Shown piece after piece: positions 9,950 to 20,119 of a stretch of 53,226 nt of DNA (positions are counted from its first letter, which is position 1; each line of letters starts with the position of its first letter). The notes below the pieces were generated by a model. That model made no database searches, was not told the origin of the DNA, and worked only from the letters and a program-made list of their open reading frames with translations. The position numbers were made by a program, and so were the translations under genes. The stretch covers positions 1 through 53,226 of the forward strand of contig NZ_PEHF01000097.1 of NCBI RefSeq assembly GCF_015762685.1. The letters are read 5' to 3'. The DNA comes from Candidatus Symbiopectobacterium sp. 'North America' (GTDB lineage: Bacteria; Pseudomonadota; Gammaproteobacteria; Enterobacterales; Enterobacteriaceae).

Positions 9950-11027
9950 TCACCAAATCGGATCATTCTGGTCATAAACCCAACCAAGCCCATACTGACC
10001 TATAGCCCAGCTTTTTAGTTGGCTATTGGAAATATATTTTAGTGATGAAATATAAGCCACTACGGGTTTTAATACGCTATATTTTTCAATGTTATCTCTA
10101 TTGCTAAAATCAAGCACACGGTTATTAACCTGACTTGGCACAGAAAAAGGAATATGAAGTTCAAGAAAGTCTCCATTGGGGAACTCGACATAAGACATTG
10201 CCCTGTCACTGCCGATCATTGCCACGTAAATACTTAATTGATCTAACGTGTACTATCCATCCGGTGGCGTTATAACAGCAGCAGACGCTGATATTGACGC
10301 ACTGATACTGGATGAAACACTGACACTTGTTGAAATTGATACTGACGCTGACCTACTGGTAGATAATGATGCTGATTGAGAAGCGCTTAGGCTGGCAATT
10401 GTGCTTGCTGATTTTGACGCCGATATACTCGCACTGGTTGAAGCACTCAAACTTGCCGATGTTGATGCAGAGATCGATGCTGATTGGCTGGCACTGATGC
10501 TACTACTCATTGAAGCACTTATTGACTGACTTGTGCTTGTAGAAATTGATGCTGATTTTGAAGCCGATAATGACGCACTGGTTGACGCTGATTGTGATGC
10601 CGACACCGAATTTAAGATAGACGAAGATATCGACTTACTGGCGCTCACAGATGCCGATGTTGATGCTGATTTACTGTGCTGACGTACTGGCAGATTTGGA
10701 TGCAGAGGTCGATATTGCCGTGCTTGCTGCTACTTCTGCCTCTGAACCTTCTCGCAGTTCCACAAGGTTAAGGGGAAAAGCCAACGTGTTTTTTAAGATC
10801 TGCATGGAGATAGGGTAGATTTCCTGAACGCTTCCATCCGGTTTGGCACTCATTAGGTAAGCATCTGCCGTATCGAAGATGGTACGAACCTGTTGAACTG
10901 TTTCCCTGACTGCCACATCATGCTTTTCATTGCGATAAAAGCTAAATGCGGTGTAGGCAATCCCTGAAGCAATTCCAAGAACTAAAATAATTTCCAATAC
11001 TGAATATCCCTTTTTGTTTCTTATCAT
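9950..11027 (-). pseudogene. type IVb prepilin with a serine-rich repeat domain, broken
   Basis: The N-terminus 'MIRNKKGYSVLEIILVLGIA' is a class B type IV prepilin leader (cleavage after Gly7, Glu at mature position 5) with the usual hydrophobic helix. A short pilin-like part ends near '[12 protein letters not shown]'. Then about 150 residues alternate Ser with Ala/Thr/Ile (e.g. '[18 protein letters not shown]'). A C-terminal region of about 95 residues follows ('VEFPNGDFLELHIPFS', 'AIGQYGLGWVYDQNDPIW'). The frame breaks by a frameshift near 10673 and TAG at 10253-10255; the repeat and the C-terminal region continue past each. SD 'aagga' lies 9 nt before ATG 11027, 11 bp after the preceding gene, so it was the last gene of a three-gene pilus operon. 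Confidence 0.75.
10262..10740 (-). repeat. imperfect hexanucleotide repeat encoding Ser-Ala-Ser
   Basis: The stretch is built from degenerate 6-bp units of the form tgatgc / tgaagc / tgacgc (plus strand), encoding alternating Ser-Ala/Ser-Thr on the minus strand. Units are too diverged to be a simple microsatellite. The composition resembles the stalks of serine-rich-repeat adhesins of Gram-positive bacteria. Confidence 0.8.
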
Positions 11028-11038
11028 AACATTTATCC

Positions 11039-11557
11039 TTATTTAGTCGATAGCTGATGGTTTTCTCTGGTCTGCATGGTTTTTCTATAAATCTCATAGC
11101 TGTCATTAACGATTTTTTCTTTTTCAGTAGAACCACCAGAGGAATGAACGATGTCCCCATCAGATTGATAAAGTGCGTAGGTTTTCGGATAAACAAAGTG
11201 ATTGACTACAATTGTGTTATCTTTCGCTGACTTACATAACGCTGTTGTTTTATCCGTCACGACAGTGTTTCTATTCCATGTAGTTCCAGAAGCAGGCGGA
11301 GTCAAAGGCACATATTGACTGTTAATTAACACTTCAAAATACTTTCCTGCTAACTGCGTTGCTAATGTCGCACATGATTTATCTGGCACATGGCTTAGCG
11401 TTAGTTTTAGGACGTTAGCGCCACTATAAATTGGGTTATATTTCAATTAATATACACTGCCTACCTGAGCCTTAAAAACACTATCGATTGATGATGCTTG
11501 CGCAGTAAAACCATTGGCTACTAATAGGCATAATACTTTTGTTTTGTTGGATGGCAT
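11039..11557 (-). pseudogene. secreted PilS-head-like protein, one nonsense codon
   Basis: ATG 11557 has a strong SD ('aggagat'). The first residues 'MPSNKTKVLCLLVANGFTAQ' form a Sec-type signal peptide rather than a prepilin helix. The remainder, 'VLKLTLSHVPDKSCATLATQ' through 'ALCKSAKDNTIVVNHFVYP', resembles the globular head of PilS-type IVb pilins, including the two Cys that form a disulfide there. An in-frame TAA at 11447-11449 follows residue 36; the same frame continues to 11039, giving 172 codons in total. It lies between the PilV-like and the serine-rich pilin genes. A pilus accessory or tip role is inferred from position. Confidence 0.6.
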
Positions 11558-11658
11558 AATATCTCCTGAAGTTTATTAAATCATACTTAGGAGATAATTA
11601 ATTTATTCATTTCTAGCAAGTGGTTAACAGAAGGATTTTTATTATGCTCAAATATTAA

Positions 11659-13239
11659 TTAAGCACTCACGCACGAATAACTTATCTTAACGAGGTTATC
11701 ACTCGATGCGTCTACAGAAAATGTGTAATCACTGCCCGCAGTAGTGTCTACGGCATGGAACAGCGTCACACTAGAACCGGATGCCCTGCCATGGTCGTAT
11801 TCAAAGGCCGCCGTTTTATCAGATTCAACCAGAACCCCATTAGCATAGAGATTTGCGGTCATTTAATACACAGCGTAATAGACAACCCAATTGACGTAAG
11901 CGTGAACCAATATTTTACCGGAAGCACCACTTCTACAGGTAAACGCTGTATTGTTGTTAATGTTGCCTGATGACACGACCGTATTGCCCTCGTTGCCCTT
12001 CCATTTACCATCAATACAGCACACAGGCGAACCGCTAGCAGCCTTGCTGATGAGTCCATTAGGTGTGCATGTATCCCCGACAGTGGCTGTTGATGTAGGT
12101 TGGATGTATCTGCCTGCTATATTGCCTGATGCGCTGATTGCGCCAGAGGTTTTCCCATCATTCGATGCTGACACAGTAAGATCACCGCGTATCTTTTGAC
12201 TTCCCCATACATCCAGCTTAACAGATGAGTTATTATCACCATTGAGGGAGAGATAACCATCACCGGCCCCGCCTGCTACGTTAATCAGCACCGCATTCTG
12301 ATTACTGGAGCCACCGCAGCCAATTTGGATACTGCTTCTGTTAGTCTTGGCAGCAACATAGCTGTTCGAATCAATGCCATTCTTAACGGTAAGGTAGCTG
12401 TTCATAGATACGTTTTTGCCAAAAGCAGAGAAACCCGTCACCGTCAAATCTTCCGAAACGGTGACGTTCTTGGCAAAGCGTCCATAAGAACCGTTGAACG
12501 AAACCGCGTTGACATCACCTGACGCGTTAATGTTTTTGGCGTTGTTGATACTCTGCCCTCCCATATTGAGATCGCCCGTCATTGGCAATATGCCATCACG
12601 ACGCAGATAAACAGAATACATTGAGGAATCTTATCCAACGCGGTAGGCCAACAAACCCGCAGCGTTTATTCTGGCGTGATTGCTTTGGTTTTCGGTCCAT
12701 TGGCCACCCGTGCCAGATGCAACTGATGCTGATTGCGTCATACCGCTATCAATGTCAGCAGCTTGCATGGCTTTGCCTAACAAGGCATAACGAATACGGT
12801 TTCCTTCTGACCACGGCAGCGTTGTAATGATTAACCCGTTAATGACATAGTTAGGTGTGGTGCTAGCGCGTTTTAATAGCATCTTGTAAGAGGACTTCTG
12901 CACGTTGATACCGGTATACCCTGCTGGCAGCAACCCTTCATTAACCAACGTTTGGTAAGTGATTTCACATCCATTAGCCGAACAGGTTCTTGGTCCCGGA
13001 TCGCTGGTCTGGCTGCTACTAGATGAGAGCGTTGAGAGTTTCTCATATCGGATACTGATATAACGATTAACCGCCTCCCCCATCTGTTTCATTTGTGAAC
13101 CTACGGTATTCGCCATGATATTTTCATGATCGCTTTTCATGTCCTGAAACTTCATGAATGCCATTGCTGTGCCAATGCCTAAAACCAATGTTATTTCCAG
13201 TAAGGAAAATCCTTTCTTGTTTGTTATTTTTATTTTCAC
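11659..13239 (-). pseudogene. pilV: PilV-like type IVb minor pilin/tip adhesin, two nonsense codons
   Basis: The leader 'ITNKKGFSLLEITLVLGIGT' is a class B prepilin signal. The following part ('SQMKQMGEAVNRYISIRYEK', 'VNEGLLPAGYTG', 'RIRYALLGKAMQAADID') and then 'YSVYLRRDGILPMTGDLNMG' and 'GQSINNAKNINASGDVNA' match R64-type PilV, a minor pilin whose variable C-terminus recognises recipient cells. In-frame TAA codons at 12631-12633 and 11863-11865 interrupt it; the frame continues through both to 11659 (about 526 codons). The start is uncertain: GTG 13239 suits the leader, ATG 13326 is also in frame, and neither has a good SD. No shufflon sites or Rci recombinase gene were seen. Confidence 0.75.
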
Positions 13240-13399
13240 GTAAATATTAATTAGCAAAAATAAAGAGGTGGTCAAGAGCTTAATATACTTTAAAAATGAA
13301 TCCACAATATTTATGGACAGATTCATAATGAGCTAACAAAAAATTATTAATTGAAATCGTAGTTGTGATATAATCTATAATCAAATGGTTTATTAAATT

Positions 13400-13849
13400 A
13401 TGATTGAATTCCGCATCTCCACCCCTCAAGATATTTCATGTATAATGGAAATATGGAATAAGGCTATTAATGCTACTCATCACTTTTTAGCATTTGAAGA
13501 TCGTTTGGCTATAGAAAAGGAACTTTTCACCTTCTTTCCCACAGTAGAACTCACACTTGCTTGTGAATCTTCAGGGTGTATCATTGGGTTCATGTATTTG
13601 CACGACGGGCATATGGAAGCACTCTTTGTAGATCCGGATTATCACGGACAAGGAGTAGGCAAAGCGATGGTACACACAGCTCTGGCCCAATCCCCCGAAT
13701 TAACTATAGATGTAAATAAACAAAATCAACAGGCAGTAGGCTTCTATACACGCATTGGGTTTGACCAGGTTGGACACTCCGAATTTGACAGTCAGGATCG
13801 ACCTTATCCATTGATCCATCTTAGATATCGGCAGCACTCAGGAAATTAA
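13400..13849 (+). CDS. GNAT acetyltransferase, YjaB-like
   Basis: The 149-residue protein matches E. coli YjaB along its length: 'IWNKAINATHHFLAFEDR', 'GFMYLHDGHMEALFVDPDYH', the acetyl-CoA P-loop 'GQGVGKAMV', 'LTIDVNKQNQQAVGFYTRIG' and 'DRPYPLIHLRY'. It would transfer an acetyl group from acetyl-CoA to an unknown amine acceptor in the cytoplasm. It is divergent from the pilus operon and is one of the few intact genes in the island. Confidence 0.85.
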   Translation: MIEFRISTPQDISCIMEIWNKAINATHHFLAFEDRLAIEKELFTFFPTVELTLACESSGCIIGFMYLHDGHMEALFVDPDYHGQGVGKAMVHTALAQSPELTIDVNKQNQQAVGFYTRIGFDQVGHSEFDSQDRPYPLIHLRYRQHSGN

Positions 13850-13937
13850 CTACCGCGCCCTCTGGGGCTTGCTCAACAGTTCACCGACCTAAAAGCAAGT
13901 TTTAGCCCGGTTCACCGTTTTGACGTGAAAAACATGA

Positions 13938-14222
13938 TTAGGTCTTGGATTTATTTATAACACTTTCGATATAGATTTGGCCCTGTGCTCTATAAACCTG
14001 AACATCACTCTCATGAAGATTGGGTATGTTAAGTAAAATCCCAAAGACCAATTCCTTATCTACATAACCAATATCACATCCTAAGACTTTGGCAACCTCT
14101 GCACCGAAAATAATTTTCTGACGTGTGTTTTCTTTTTTTGTTTGCTATTTCTTTTGGGATTCCAAGAAGTATAGACGTTCTTGTGCTGAAGCAATTTGTT
14201 GTTTAATATCTTTTCTGGTTAT
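13938..14222 (-). pseudogene. TraD-like mobilization accessory protein, start and internal codon lost
   Basis: The frame reads 'ITRKDIKQQIASAQERLYFL', an in-frame TAG at 14145-14147, then 'RQKIIFGAEVAKVLGCDIGY', matching the small TraD-type proteins (about 70-100 residues) that accompany MobA/MobL relaxases. At the expected start the sequence is 'aaATAAcc' where an overlapping 'aaATGAcc' (stop of the upstream gene plus start of this one) would be normal, so a single G-to-A change probably removed the start codon. It is transcribed away from the relaxase gene. Confidence 0.55.
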
Positions 14223-14470
14223 TTATGTTCTCCCCAATGTTTTCTCTTGTTGACATAAGGGATGTCAGCATAACCATTACCAATTTGTTTCTTGATTGAT
14301 TTTATTTTCATCTTGAACTGTTGTTTAATCTGGTGCTGTTTTGCTTGTTCCCGCATATTAATTACTATTTTTTCAGCTTCTAAATAGGCTTGTTCTGTAT
14401 CGGTATAGATACCATCATCAAGAAGTCGCTTTGCTTCCCAATCAATGGCTTCATCATTGTTTTTGTACAT
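14219..14470 (-). CDS. small hypothetical protein, mobilization module
   Basis: ATG 14470 follows 'aaggcgg' and opens 83 codons ('MYKNNDEAIDWEAKRLLDDG') with a Lys/Gln-rich helical C-terminus ('KQHQIKQQFKMKIKSIKKQI'). Its stop overlaps the start position of the TraD-like gene. The family is not recognised; its basic helical nature and position suit a small mobilization accessory protein. Confidence 0.55.
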   Translation of the reverse strand: MYKNNDEAIDWEAKRLLDDGIYTDTEQAYLEAEKIVINMREQAKQHQIKQQFKMKIKSIKKQIGNGYADIPYVNKRKHWGEHK

Positions 14471-14825
14471 TAAACCGCCTTGTATTTGTTGTATATTTTC
14501 CTTTACCACATTTTGGATAATTATCAATACAGCAAGATGATTTTATTTAAATAAACATATTGCTCTCATATTTATTCCCAAACCATTAACCGTTTATTAT
14601 TATGATAAAATATGGTATAAATATAATTTTAAGATTGAAAGCTTTTCATAATTTAAGTTATAATCTCAAGACTGCATGGCAACTTAACAAATTAAGTTGA
14701 ACGCTTTATGCTAATGTTTGGCATCTTCTGAATAAACCATCAAAAAAGCATACGAGAAATAAAGTTTCTTTTGTACCTAGCACTTATCTCTTTTTCAAGT
14801 ATAGAGTTATATTTAGTCGATAAAT
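14471..14825. other. AT-rich intergenic stretch, no gene seen
   Basis: No coding frame with family resemblance. It lies between two minus-strand genes and likely contains the promoter of the mobilization accessory genes. Confidence 0.3.
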
Positions 14826-15527
14826 CTAAATACTTACTATTTTTTCTTCACTTTGCCCTATATATGTAAACATATCTAGCATCGGGTGTAGAACTGTATT
14901 TATCATCTCATCAGTATATTTTCCTGAATTCCGTAAATCACTAATATCACCAAAAATAAAGAAAGAGTTCAGAGTTTTATTCACATCAACACCATCAATG
15001 ACTTCTTTATATTTATCGAATCGATATTGAATATCTGAATTTAGTTTCACTAAGACTACTTCGTTCTCTTTATTTATACGTTGATAATCATCAAAGGTAC
15101 CAGTAACTAAAGAAGTATTCGTAAGAAGTTGATATAATTCACTACGACAAGTATTCAAGTCTAAAGTATACTGTTTAGATTTTTCATTTAACTCACTAGC
15201 CTTTTGTAACAACCCTGATAAGAATATCTTATACTCTTCAGTAATACGAGGACCAGTTCCATTTACAATAGTTTGGTATTGATTAAACATAACAGTGTAA
15301 TTCGCCGTCATGGCATAATAATTAGCTGACAAACCTCTTGAAATGTTATTACACTGGCGTTTTTTATTGATCAGGGGATTATAATAATCCTTCATTATAT
15401 CACTACGAAAAGTAAGTTCATTCTTATAAGATTCAAGAATCATACCGAAGAGAAGTGTACCAATAATTAAAGGCACTAGTGAAATAACCAGACTTTTCCA
15501 GAGTGAGCCTTCTATTGAAATTGTCAT
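14826..15527 (-). CDS. membrane-anchored hypothetical protein
   Basis: The 233-residue product has one N-terminal transmembrane helix (about residues 10-30, 'SLWKSLVISLVPLIIGTLLF') followed by a largely helical, charged domain with Asn/Asp/Lys-rich segments. No family is recognised. Being intact and unlinked to neighbours in strand or spacing, it may be a cargo gene of the mobilizable element. Confidence 0.6.
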   Translation of the reverse strand: MTISIEGSLWKSLVISLVPLIIGTLLFGMILESYKNELTFRSDIMKDYYNPLINKKRQCNNISRGLSANYYAMTANYTVMFNQYQTIVNGTGPRITEEYKIFLSGLLQKASELNEKSKQYTLDLNTCRSELYQLLTNTSLVTGTFDDYQRINKENEVVLVKLNSDIQYRFDKYKEVIDGVDVNKTLNSFFIFGDISDLRNSGKYTDEMINTVLHPMLDMFTYIGQSEEKIVSI

Positions 15528-16120
15528 ATTAAAACCTTTAATTTGATTATAGATATTAGAGTATCATTAATGCCTATTAATTTATATATCACTGTCAATC
15601 TTACTCTTTCATTACAAAAAATCATCCGAAAAAAGCATACTCACTAAAGATTAGAACAGATTGTCGTCGCTATGTATTTTATTAATCGGTGCATTCTAAA
15701 AAAATCTAATATTGGAGAAAAGTTGAAATTTTTCCATATGGCATGATAACATTCACTAATAACTTCATCTAATACTCACCACGTTACTTAAATTTTTTTT
15801 GTTAGTGCTTTTGTTATTATCTCTTAATTTTCATTTCTGATTTCACACGTTAACCTGTGAATTGTGCAACAGAGAAAAGCATCTAACAACATAGTTACTA
15901 TTATTGTTTTAGTACTTTCACTCCTTCAGGCGGAATAAATTAATACTTATATTGTCCTTCGGACACCATTTAAAACCCATCAATGTAATATCGCGGAACA
16001 CTTCGCCCTTTCATCCAGATTTCGCCGCTGAATTCGGCGTTTTATTCTTACTTCATTTTACAGTCCTTAATATATTTTGTATCAATTAAGTAAGCGGTTT
16101 TTACATTGTTAGAAAAAACA
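15528..16120. other. intergenic stretch before the candidate oriT
   Basis: AT-rich, no gene. A weak hairpin with T-run (CGCCG..CGGCGTTTT, 16023-16043) could act as a terminator. Confidence 0.3.
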
Positions 16121-16152
16121 ATGCCCACTTATACACTCACTTCGTGAGCGTG
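16121..16152. other. oriT: candidate origin of transfer (oriT)
   Basis: Read on the minus strand, a short inverted repeat (CTCAC gaa GTGAG, 16136-16148) is followed by 'TGTATAAGTGGGCATTG'. The IncQ-type oriT served by MobA relaxases has the same layout: a hairpin, then a nic region like 'GGTAAATGCGCCC'. The site lies about 140 bp upstream of the relaxase gene, between it and oppositely oriented accessory genes, which is the usual place. This is an inference from layout; the nick position is not proven. Confidence 0.45.
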
Positions 16153-16287
16153 TGGGGTCTACCGACGGTTGCCTACCGCAGGCTAAAACCAAAACCGTTT
16201 TCCTACGAAAAACAAAATCAAGGTCAACATAAAGTTTTTCTTGCGAAAAACTAACAGCAGCATGGTTATATTTGAGGTGTGTATTTT

Positions 16288-17687
16288 ATGGCTATTTTTC
16301 ATCTGGAGTTTAAAATTGTGAAGCGCTCAGAGGGCATGTATTCCTGTAGAAAAGCTGCCTACCATGCGCGTTGCAGAATAACAAATGACGGCACTGGCAA
16401 TACCTACGATTTCAGCCACAGAACAGATTTATGCCATCATCAGATATTAGCGCCTGTTTCAGCTCCTTCTCATATTATTGAAAGCTCAACAGCCCTTTGG
16501 AATGAAGTCGAAAGGGTTGAACGCCAAAAGGATGGTCAAACAGCCCGTTATTTTGATGTGGCTATTCCCTGTGAACTACCCTATGACGACAAGATAAAAT
16601 TAGTCGTTGAATACTGCCAGAAAAATTTCGCTGATGAGGGGATGATTGCCGATATTGCCTTTCATGATCTCACTGGTGGAAATCCCCATGCTCATGTGAT
16701 GTTGACATTAAAACCGATCACCGCTGATGGCTTTGGCAAAAAAGAAAGAAACTGGAATGACAAGAAAAACGTAATCCTTTGGCATGAAGCGTGGTCTACC
16801 CTTGCCAACGACTATCTTGAAGCCGCAGGGACTGAGGAACGTATTGATCACCGTTCTATCGATACCCAGCACACTGAAGCACTGGAAAACGCCGTTATTA
16901 CCTTAGACGTGGAAGAAAAAGCGCTATTGCTTGCCAAGGCGACGTTGACCAGCCGTCCAGCTATGCAACGTGTTCATCGTGCCAAGTGGAACAGTAAGAG
17001 CGTTCAGCAAAAACGTGCTGCTGAACAGGCTGTTCGTGATGAGATGAAACAGGAAGCACAGGCCACATACAACACCTTCAAAGAGTTGGATCTTCAGACG
17101 TTGTTGACCTCAGAAGTTTCACAGTGTCGCAGCTTCCTGAACCTGTTGAAATCGTATTGCCTGAAACAGGTTCGCAGTCGGCATCATCAGAAGGCCAAAA
17201 ACCTGTTCTGATTGCCCCTACGCCTCATACACGCACTAATTTGAAAGCCCCATCCTCTTCAACTTCCAGAGCGATTAAACGCGCTCCTGTAAAAAGTAAG
17301 AAAAAGCAGGTTAAACCCCGTCAGAGTAATGTGTTCAAGCGTTTCACCCTACTGGTGGTTGAATATATAAGGGAGAAATTCATCTGGGCCAAGAAGAAGC
17401 CCGCTGTGGTTCCTTCTGATGTTGAACACGATAAACGTATTGCTGAAAACTAGGTCTTTTACGAGGTGCAGGGGATCTATGTGCCACGCGCTGAGTATGA
17501 AAGACGCGCAAGGTTTAACAACGATGACTACAAGCCAACCAAGGATGAGATCAGACGTTTTCCAAGTCGTCAGGTTATACCTGAGAAAGCAGATAACAAG
17601 TTGGATTACATGCCTAGACTCTCGGCTGATAACCCCCCAAAAGCACCTAAGTTAGTACCACCAAGTTTTCCGCCCGGCTGGAAATAA
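16288..17687 (+). pseudogene. mobA: MobA/MobL-family relaxase, broken
   Basis: The N-terminus 'MAIFHLEFKIVKRSEGMYSC' with 'KAAYHARCRI' and the metal-binding motif 'GNPHAHVMLTLKP' (HxH) identify a MobA/MobL relaxase, which nicks oriT and leads the single strand into a recipient. The start is ATG 16288, not the in-frame ATG 9 bp earlier, because MAIFH is the conserved beginning. A frameshift near 17120 changes frame at 'LLTSEVS', continuing as 'VSQLPEPVEIVLPETGSQSA'. TAG at 17451-17453 interrupts this second frame, which runs on as 'GIYVPRAEYERRARF' to 17687. Intact length would be about 466 residues. The nicking domain (first 250 residues) is itself uninterrupted. Confidence 0.8.
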
Positions 17688-17869
17688 TTTGAGTGCCTTA
17701 GCGACATAGTTAATAGCATTAATTATTAGCATGATCTACAAAATAAATATTTTCCATATTTAAAAAAATATAGTATATATAAGATACAATTTATTAATTT
17801 ATCAGAGTTCACTTGAAGTTATTTTAACCTATTCAGCAAGACATGGATCGCTTGATAAGGATTTAGCCA

Positions 17870-19349
17870 ATGACATCAACAGTAGATTTTTTTGAGACAG
17901 ATTTCTCCGCGACACTTTACCCATTAAAAACGAATTTAATTTTATTCAAAAATCATGCGGCTGATATGTCTGAATATATATATCAAAAAGTAATAAACCC
18001 ATCGTACCCGGCAGATAATTTTCTTTCTCAACATAAAGTTTTTGCAACAAAACCGAAATGTCATCTTCGTAGAACTATAAAATTAGACCCCATCGCTGAA
18101 TATTTTATTTATGATGTAATTTATCGAAACCGAGTTATATTTAGACCAGAAGTAAGTGATAGAAGAAGTTTCGGTTATAGATTTAAAGATGGTAGTCGCA
18201 TACCAGTTCATATATCGTACAATGAATATAAACAACATTTGCGTTCTTGCTCTCAAGCATATGCACACAACATTCATTTTGACATAGCATCTTATTTTAA
18301 TAGTTTATATCACCATGACGTGGTTCATTGGTTTGAATCAAAAGATACCGTCGCAGCAACCGATGTAGTTGCTCTGGGGCAGTTTTTCAGAGAAATCAAT
18401 GCTGGTAGAAGCATTGACTTTATGCCACGTGGTATTTATTCGACAAAAATGATAGGTAATGAATTCTTAAAATTCATTGATCTGCATTGACAAATTAAAT
18501 CGAAAAAAATAGTGAGATTTATGGATGACTTTACACTATTTGATAATGATATAAATGTATTAAACAGTGATTTTATTAAAATCCAACAATTGCTTGGACA
18601 GGTTTCACTTAATGTTAATCCATCCAAGACCTTCTTTGATAATTCAGTAGGTGATGTTAAAGACACCTTAAGCCAGATAAAAGCATCACTAAAAGAGATT
18701 GTGACTGAATACGAAGAAATCCCCACCGCCTCTGGTGTTGAACTAGTTGAAATGAATATTGAAGTAATCAAGAATCTTGATATCACTCAGGTTAACGCAT
18801 TAATTGAGCTTCTGAAAGATGAGAACTTGGAAGAAGCAGATGCAGATTTAATACTTGGCTTTCTGAGAACACATAACGATAGCTTGCTTAGCCAGATACC
18901 TATGCTATTGACAAGGTTTCCCAACTTAATAAAACATATTTATACCGTTTGCTCTGGCATCAGAGACAAAAAAATTAGTAAATGTATTACTAGATTATCT
19001 AAACGCAAACAGTAATTTTTTAGAATATCAGTTATTCTAGATTGGTGCTATTGTTGAAGATTATTTATTAGGTGAAGGCGAATATGACTCTGTTTTACTG
19101 AAGTTATTTGAACTATCCGGTGATTTTAAAATTTCACGAGCAAAAATATTAGAGATACCAGAAAAGGGATTTGGTTTAAAGGAAATAAGAAATGACTACC
19201 TTAAAACAGGCCAGTCAGATTGGTTGTCATGGTCATCAGCAATAGGCTCAAGAAGCCTAAAACCCGGAGAAAGAAATTACATTCTTGATTATTTTTCAAA
19301 AGCATCCCCTATAAACCACCTTATTGCATCATGCGTTAAGAAATTATAA
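17870..19349 (+). pseudogene. reverse transcriptase of the Abi/defence type, broken
   Basis: RT motifs are visible in order: A, 'IHFDIASYFNSLYHHD'; B, 'FMPRGIYSTKMIGNEFLKFI'; C, 'VRFMDDFTLF' (FMDD in place of YADD); then 'VNPSKTFF' (motif D/E region). There is no maturase, HNH domain or retron ncRNA-like element. A helical C-terminus follows, ending 'NHLIASCVKKL'. Lesions are TGA 18488-18490 just before motif C, a frameshift in the A7 run at about 18967-18973, and TAG 19041-19043 ('EYQLF*IGAIVEDYL'). Restored length is about 493 residues, like unknown-group or Abi-type RTs that defend against phages. I cannot assign the subtype. Confidence 0.72.
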
Positions 19350-19449
19350 CTCGATGTGCAACATTCATATTTTTTAAAAACATCTGATATGAACGTTGCC
19401 ATGCTATGCAAATATGATTTATAAATTTAACCAAGCTGATAGTAGCATT

Positions 19450-20103
19450 TTAAAATTCATCTTTATTCTCTAGAGCATCCCGATAGCACCTCTGCTCGAC
19501 AATACTCAGATTGGGATCAGACAAAACACTCCGTCCTTTAACAGCAATATCGTAATCAATTTGAGATTGCGTTTCATATTCTTTGGTAGGTTTAAAATAA
19601 TCGGAGTGCGATGCAGATGACGGCGCATAAGAGCCAGAATATGTTTTACTTCCAGCACAACCGAGATAAGCCAACAGACAAGCAAACATGAAGAACAACG
19701 TCCACACCACATTGTATCCATTAAGCGTGTATTCACTGCCATTCACATCTAAAAACACACTATGAAACCTACTGGTGTAGACAATCAGGAATGATGACAT
19801 AGTCACAGCCCTACTTTTACCTACGGTTAAATGCTTACGCATAAATTTCACTGTTGGTAGCAGAATGACCACAAACAGCACAATAGCAGTAATAACCAGC
19901 CATATAGGGAACAGTCCGTATTTTCGTGTGGTGTTCTGCGATACCGTCACCAGCGATAGCACCAAGAAGGCGTTTAGCAGAAACAGTCTGAACACCAGCG
20001 ATACCTTTACGTTCTTTGATGCCTTCCTGAGAAACAGCACCGGGACCAGTGATGGTATGTTCATCAGCAGGCCAATGAAAAACACCCAATAGATAGAGTT
20101 CAT
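19450..20103 (-). CDS. multi-pass membrane protein of unknown function
   Basis: The 217-residue protein has about five hydrophobic segments (around residues 4-24, 38-55, 66-86, 102-118 and 134-152) and a hydrophilic, Ser/Tyr-rich C-terminal tail ('SGSYAPSSASHSDYFKPTKE'). The frame is intact. It follows a broken lipoprotein gene on the same strand by 17 bp, so the two probably formed a transcription unit. The family is not recognised. Confidence 0.6.
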   Translation of the reverse strand: MNSIYWVFFIGLLMNIPSLVPVLFLRKASKNVKVSLVFRLFLLNAFLVLSLVTVSQNTTRKYGLFPIWLVITAIVLFVVILLPTVKFMRKHLTVGKSRAVTMSSFLIVYTSRFHSVFLDVNGSEYTLNGYNVVWTLFFMFACLLAYLGCAGSKTYSGSYAPSSASHSDYFKPTKEYETQSQIDYDIAVKGRSVLSDPNLSIVEQRCYRDALENKDEF

Positions 20104-20119
20104 AGCGTTTATCCTGTAT

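Noticed and set aside
10262..10740. The serine-rich repeat as a phase-variation microsatellite
   Set aside because: Units are 6 bp and diverged; gain or loss of a unit would keep the frame, so the existing frameshift is better explained as decay.
11659..13239. A PilV shufflon
   Set aside because: No inverted alternative C-terminal segments, no recombination sites and no Rci-type recombinase gene are visible.
17870..19349. Retron or group II intron
   Set aside because: No msr/msd-like structure upstream, no maturase or HNH domain, and the active site is FMDD.
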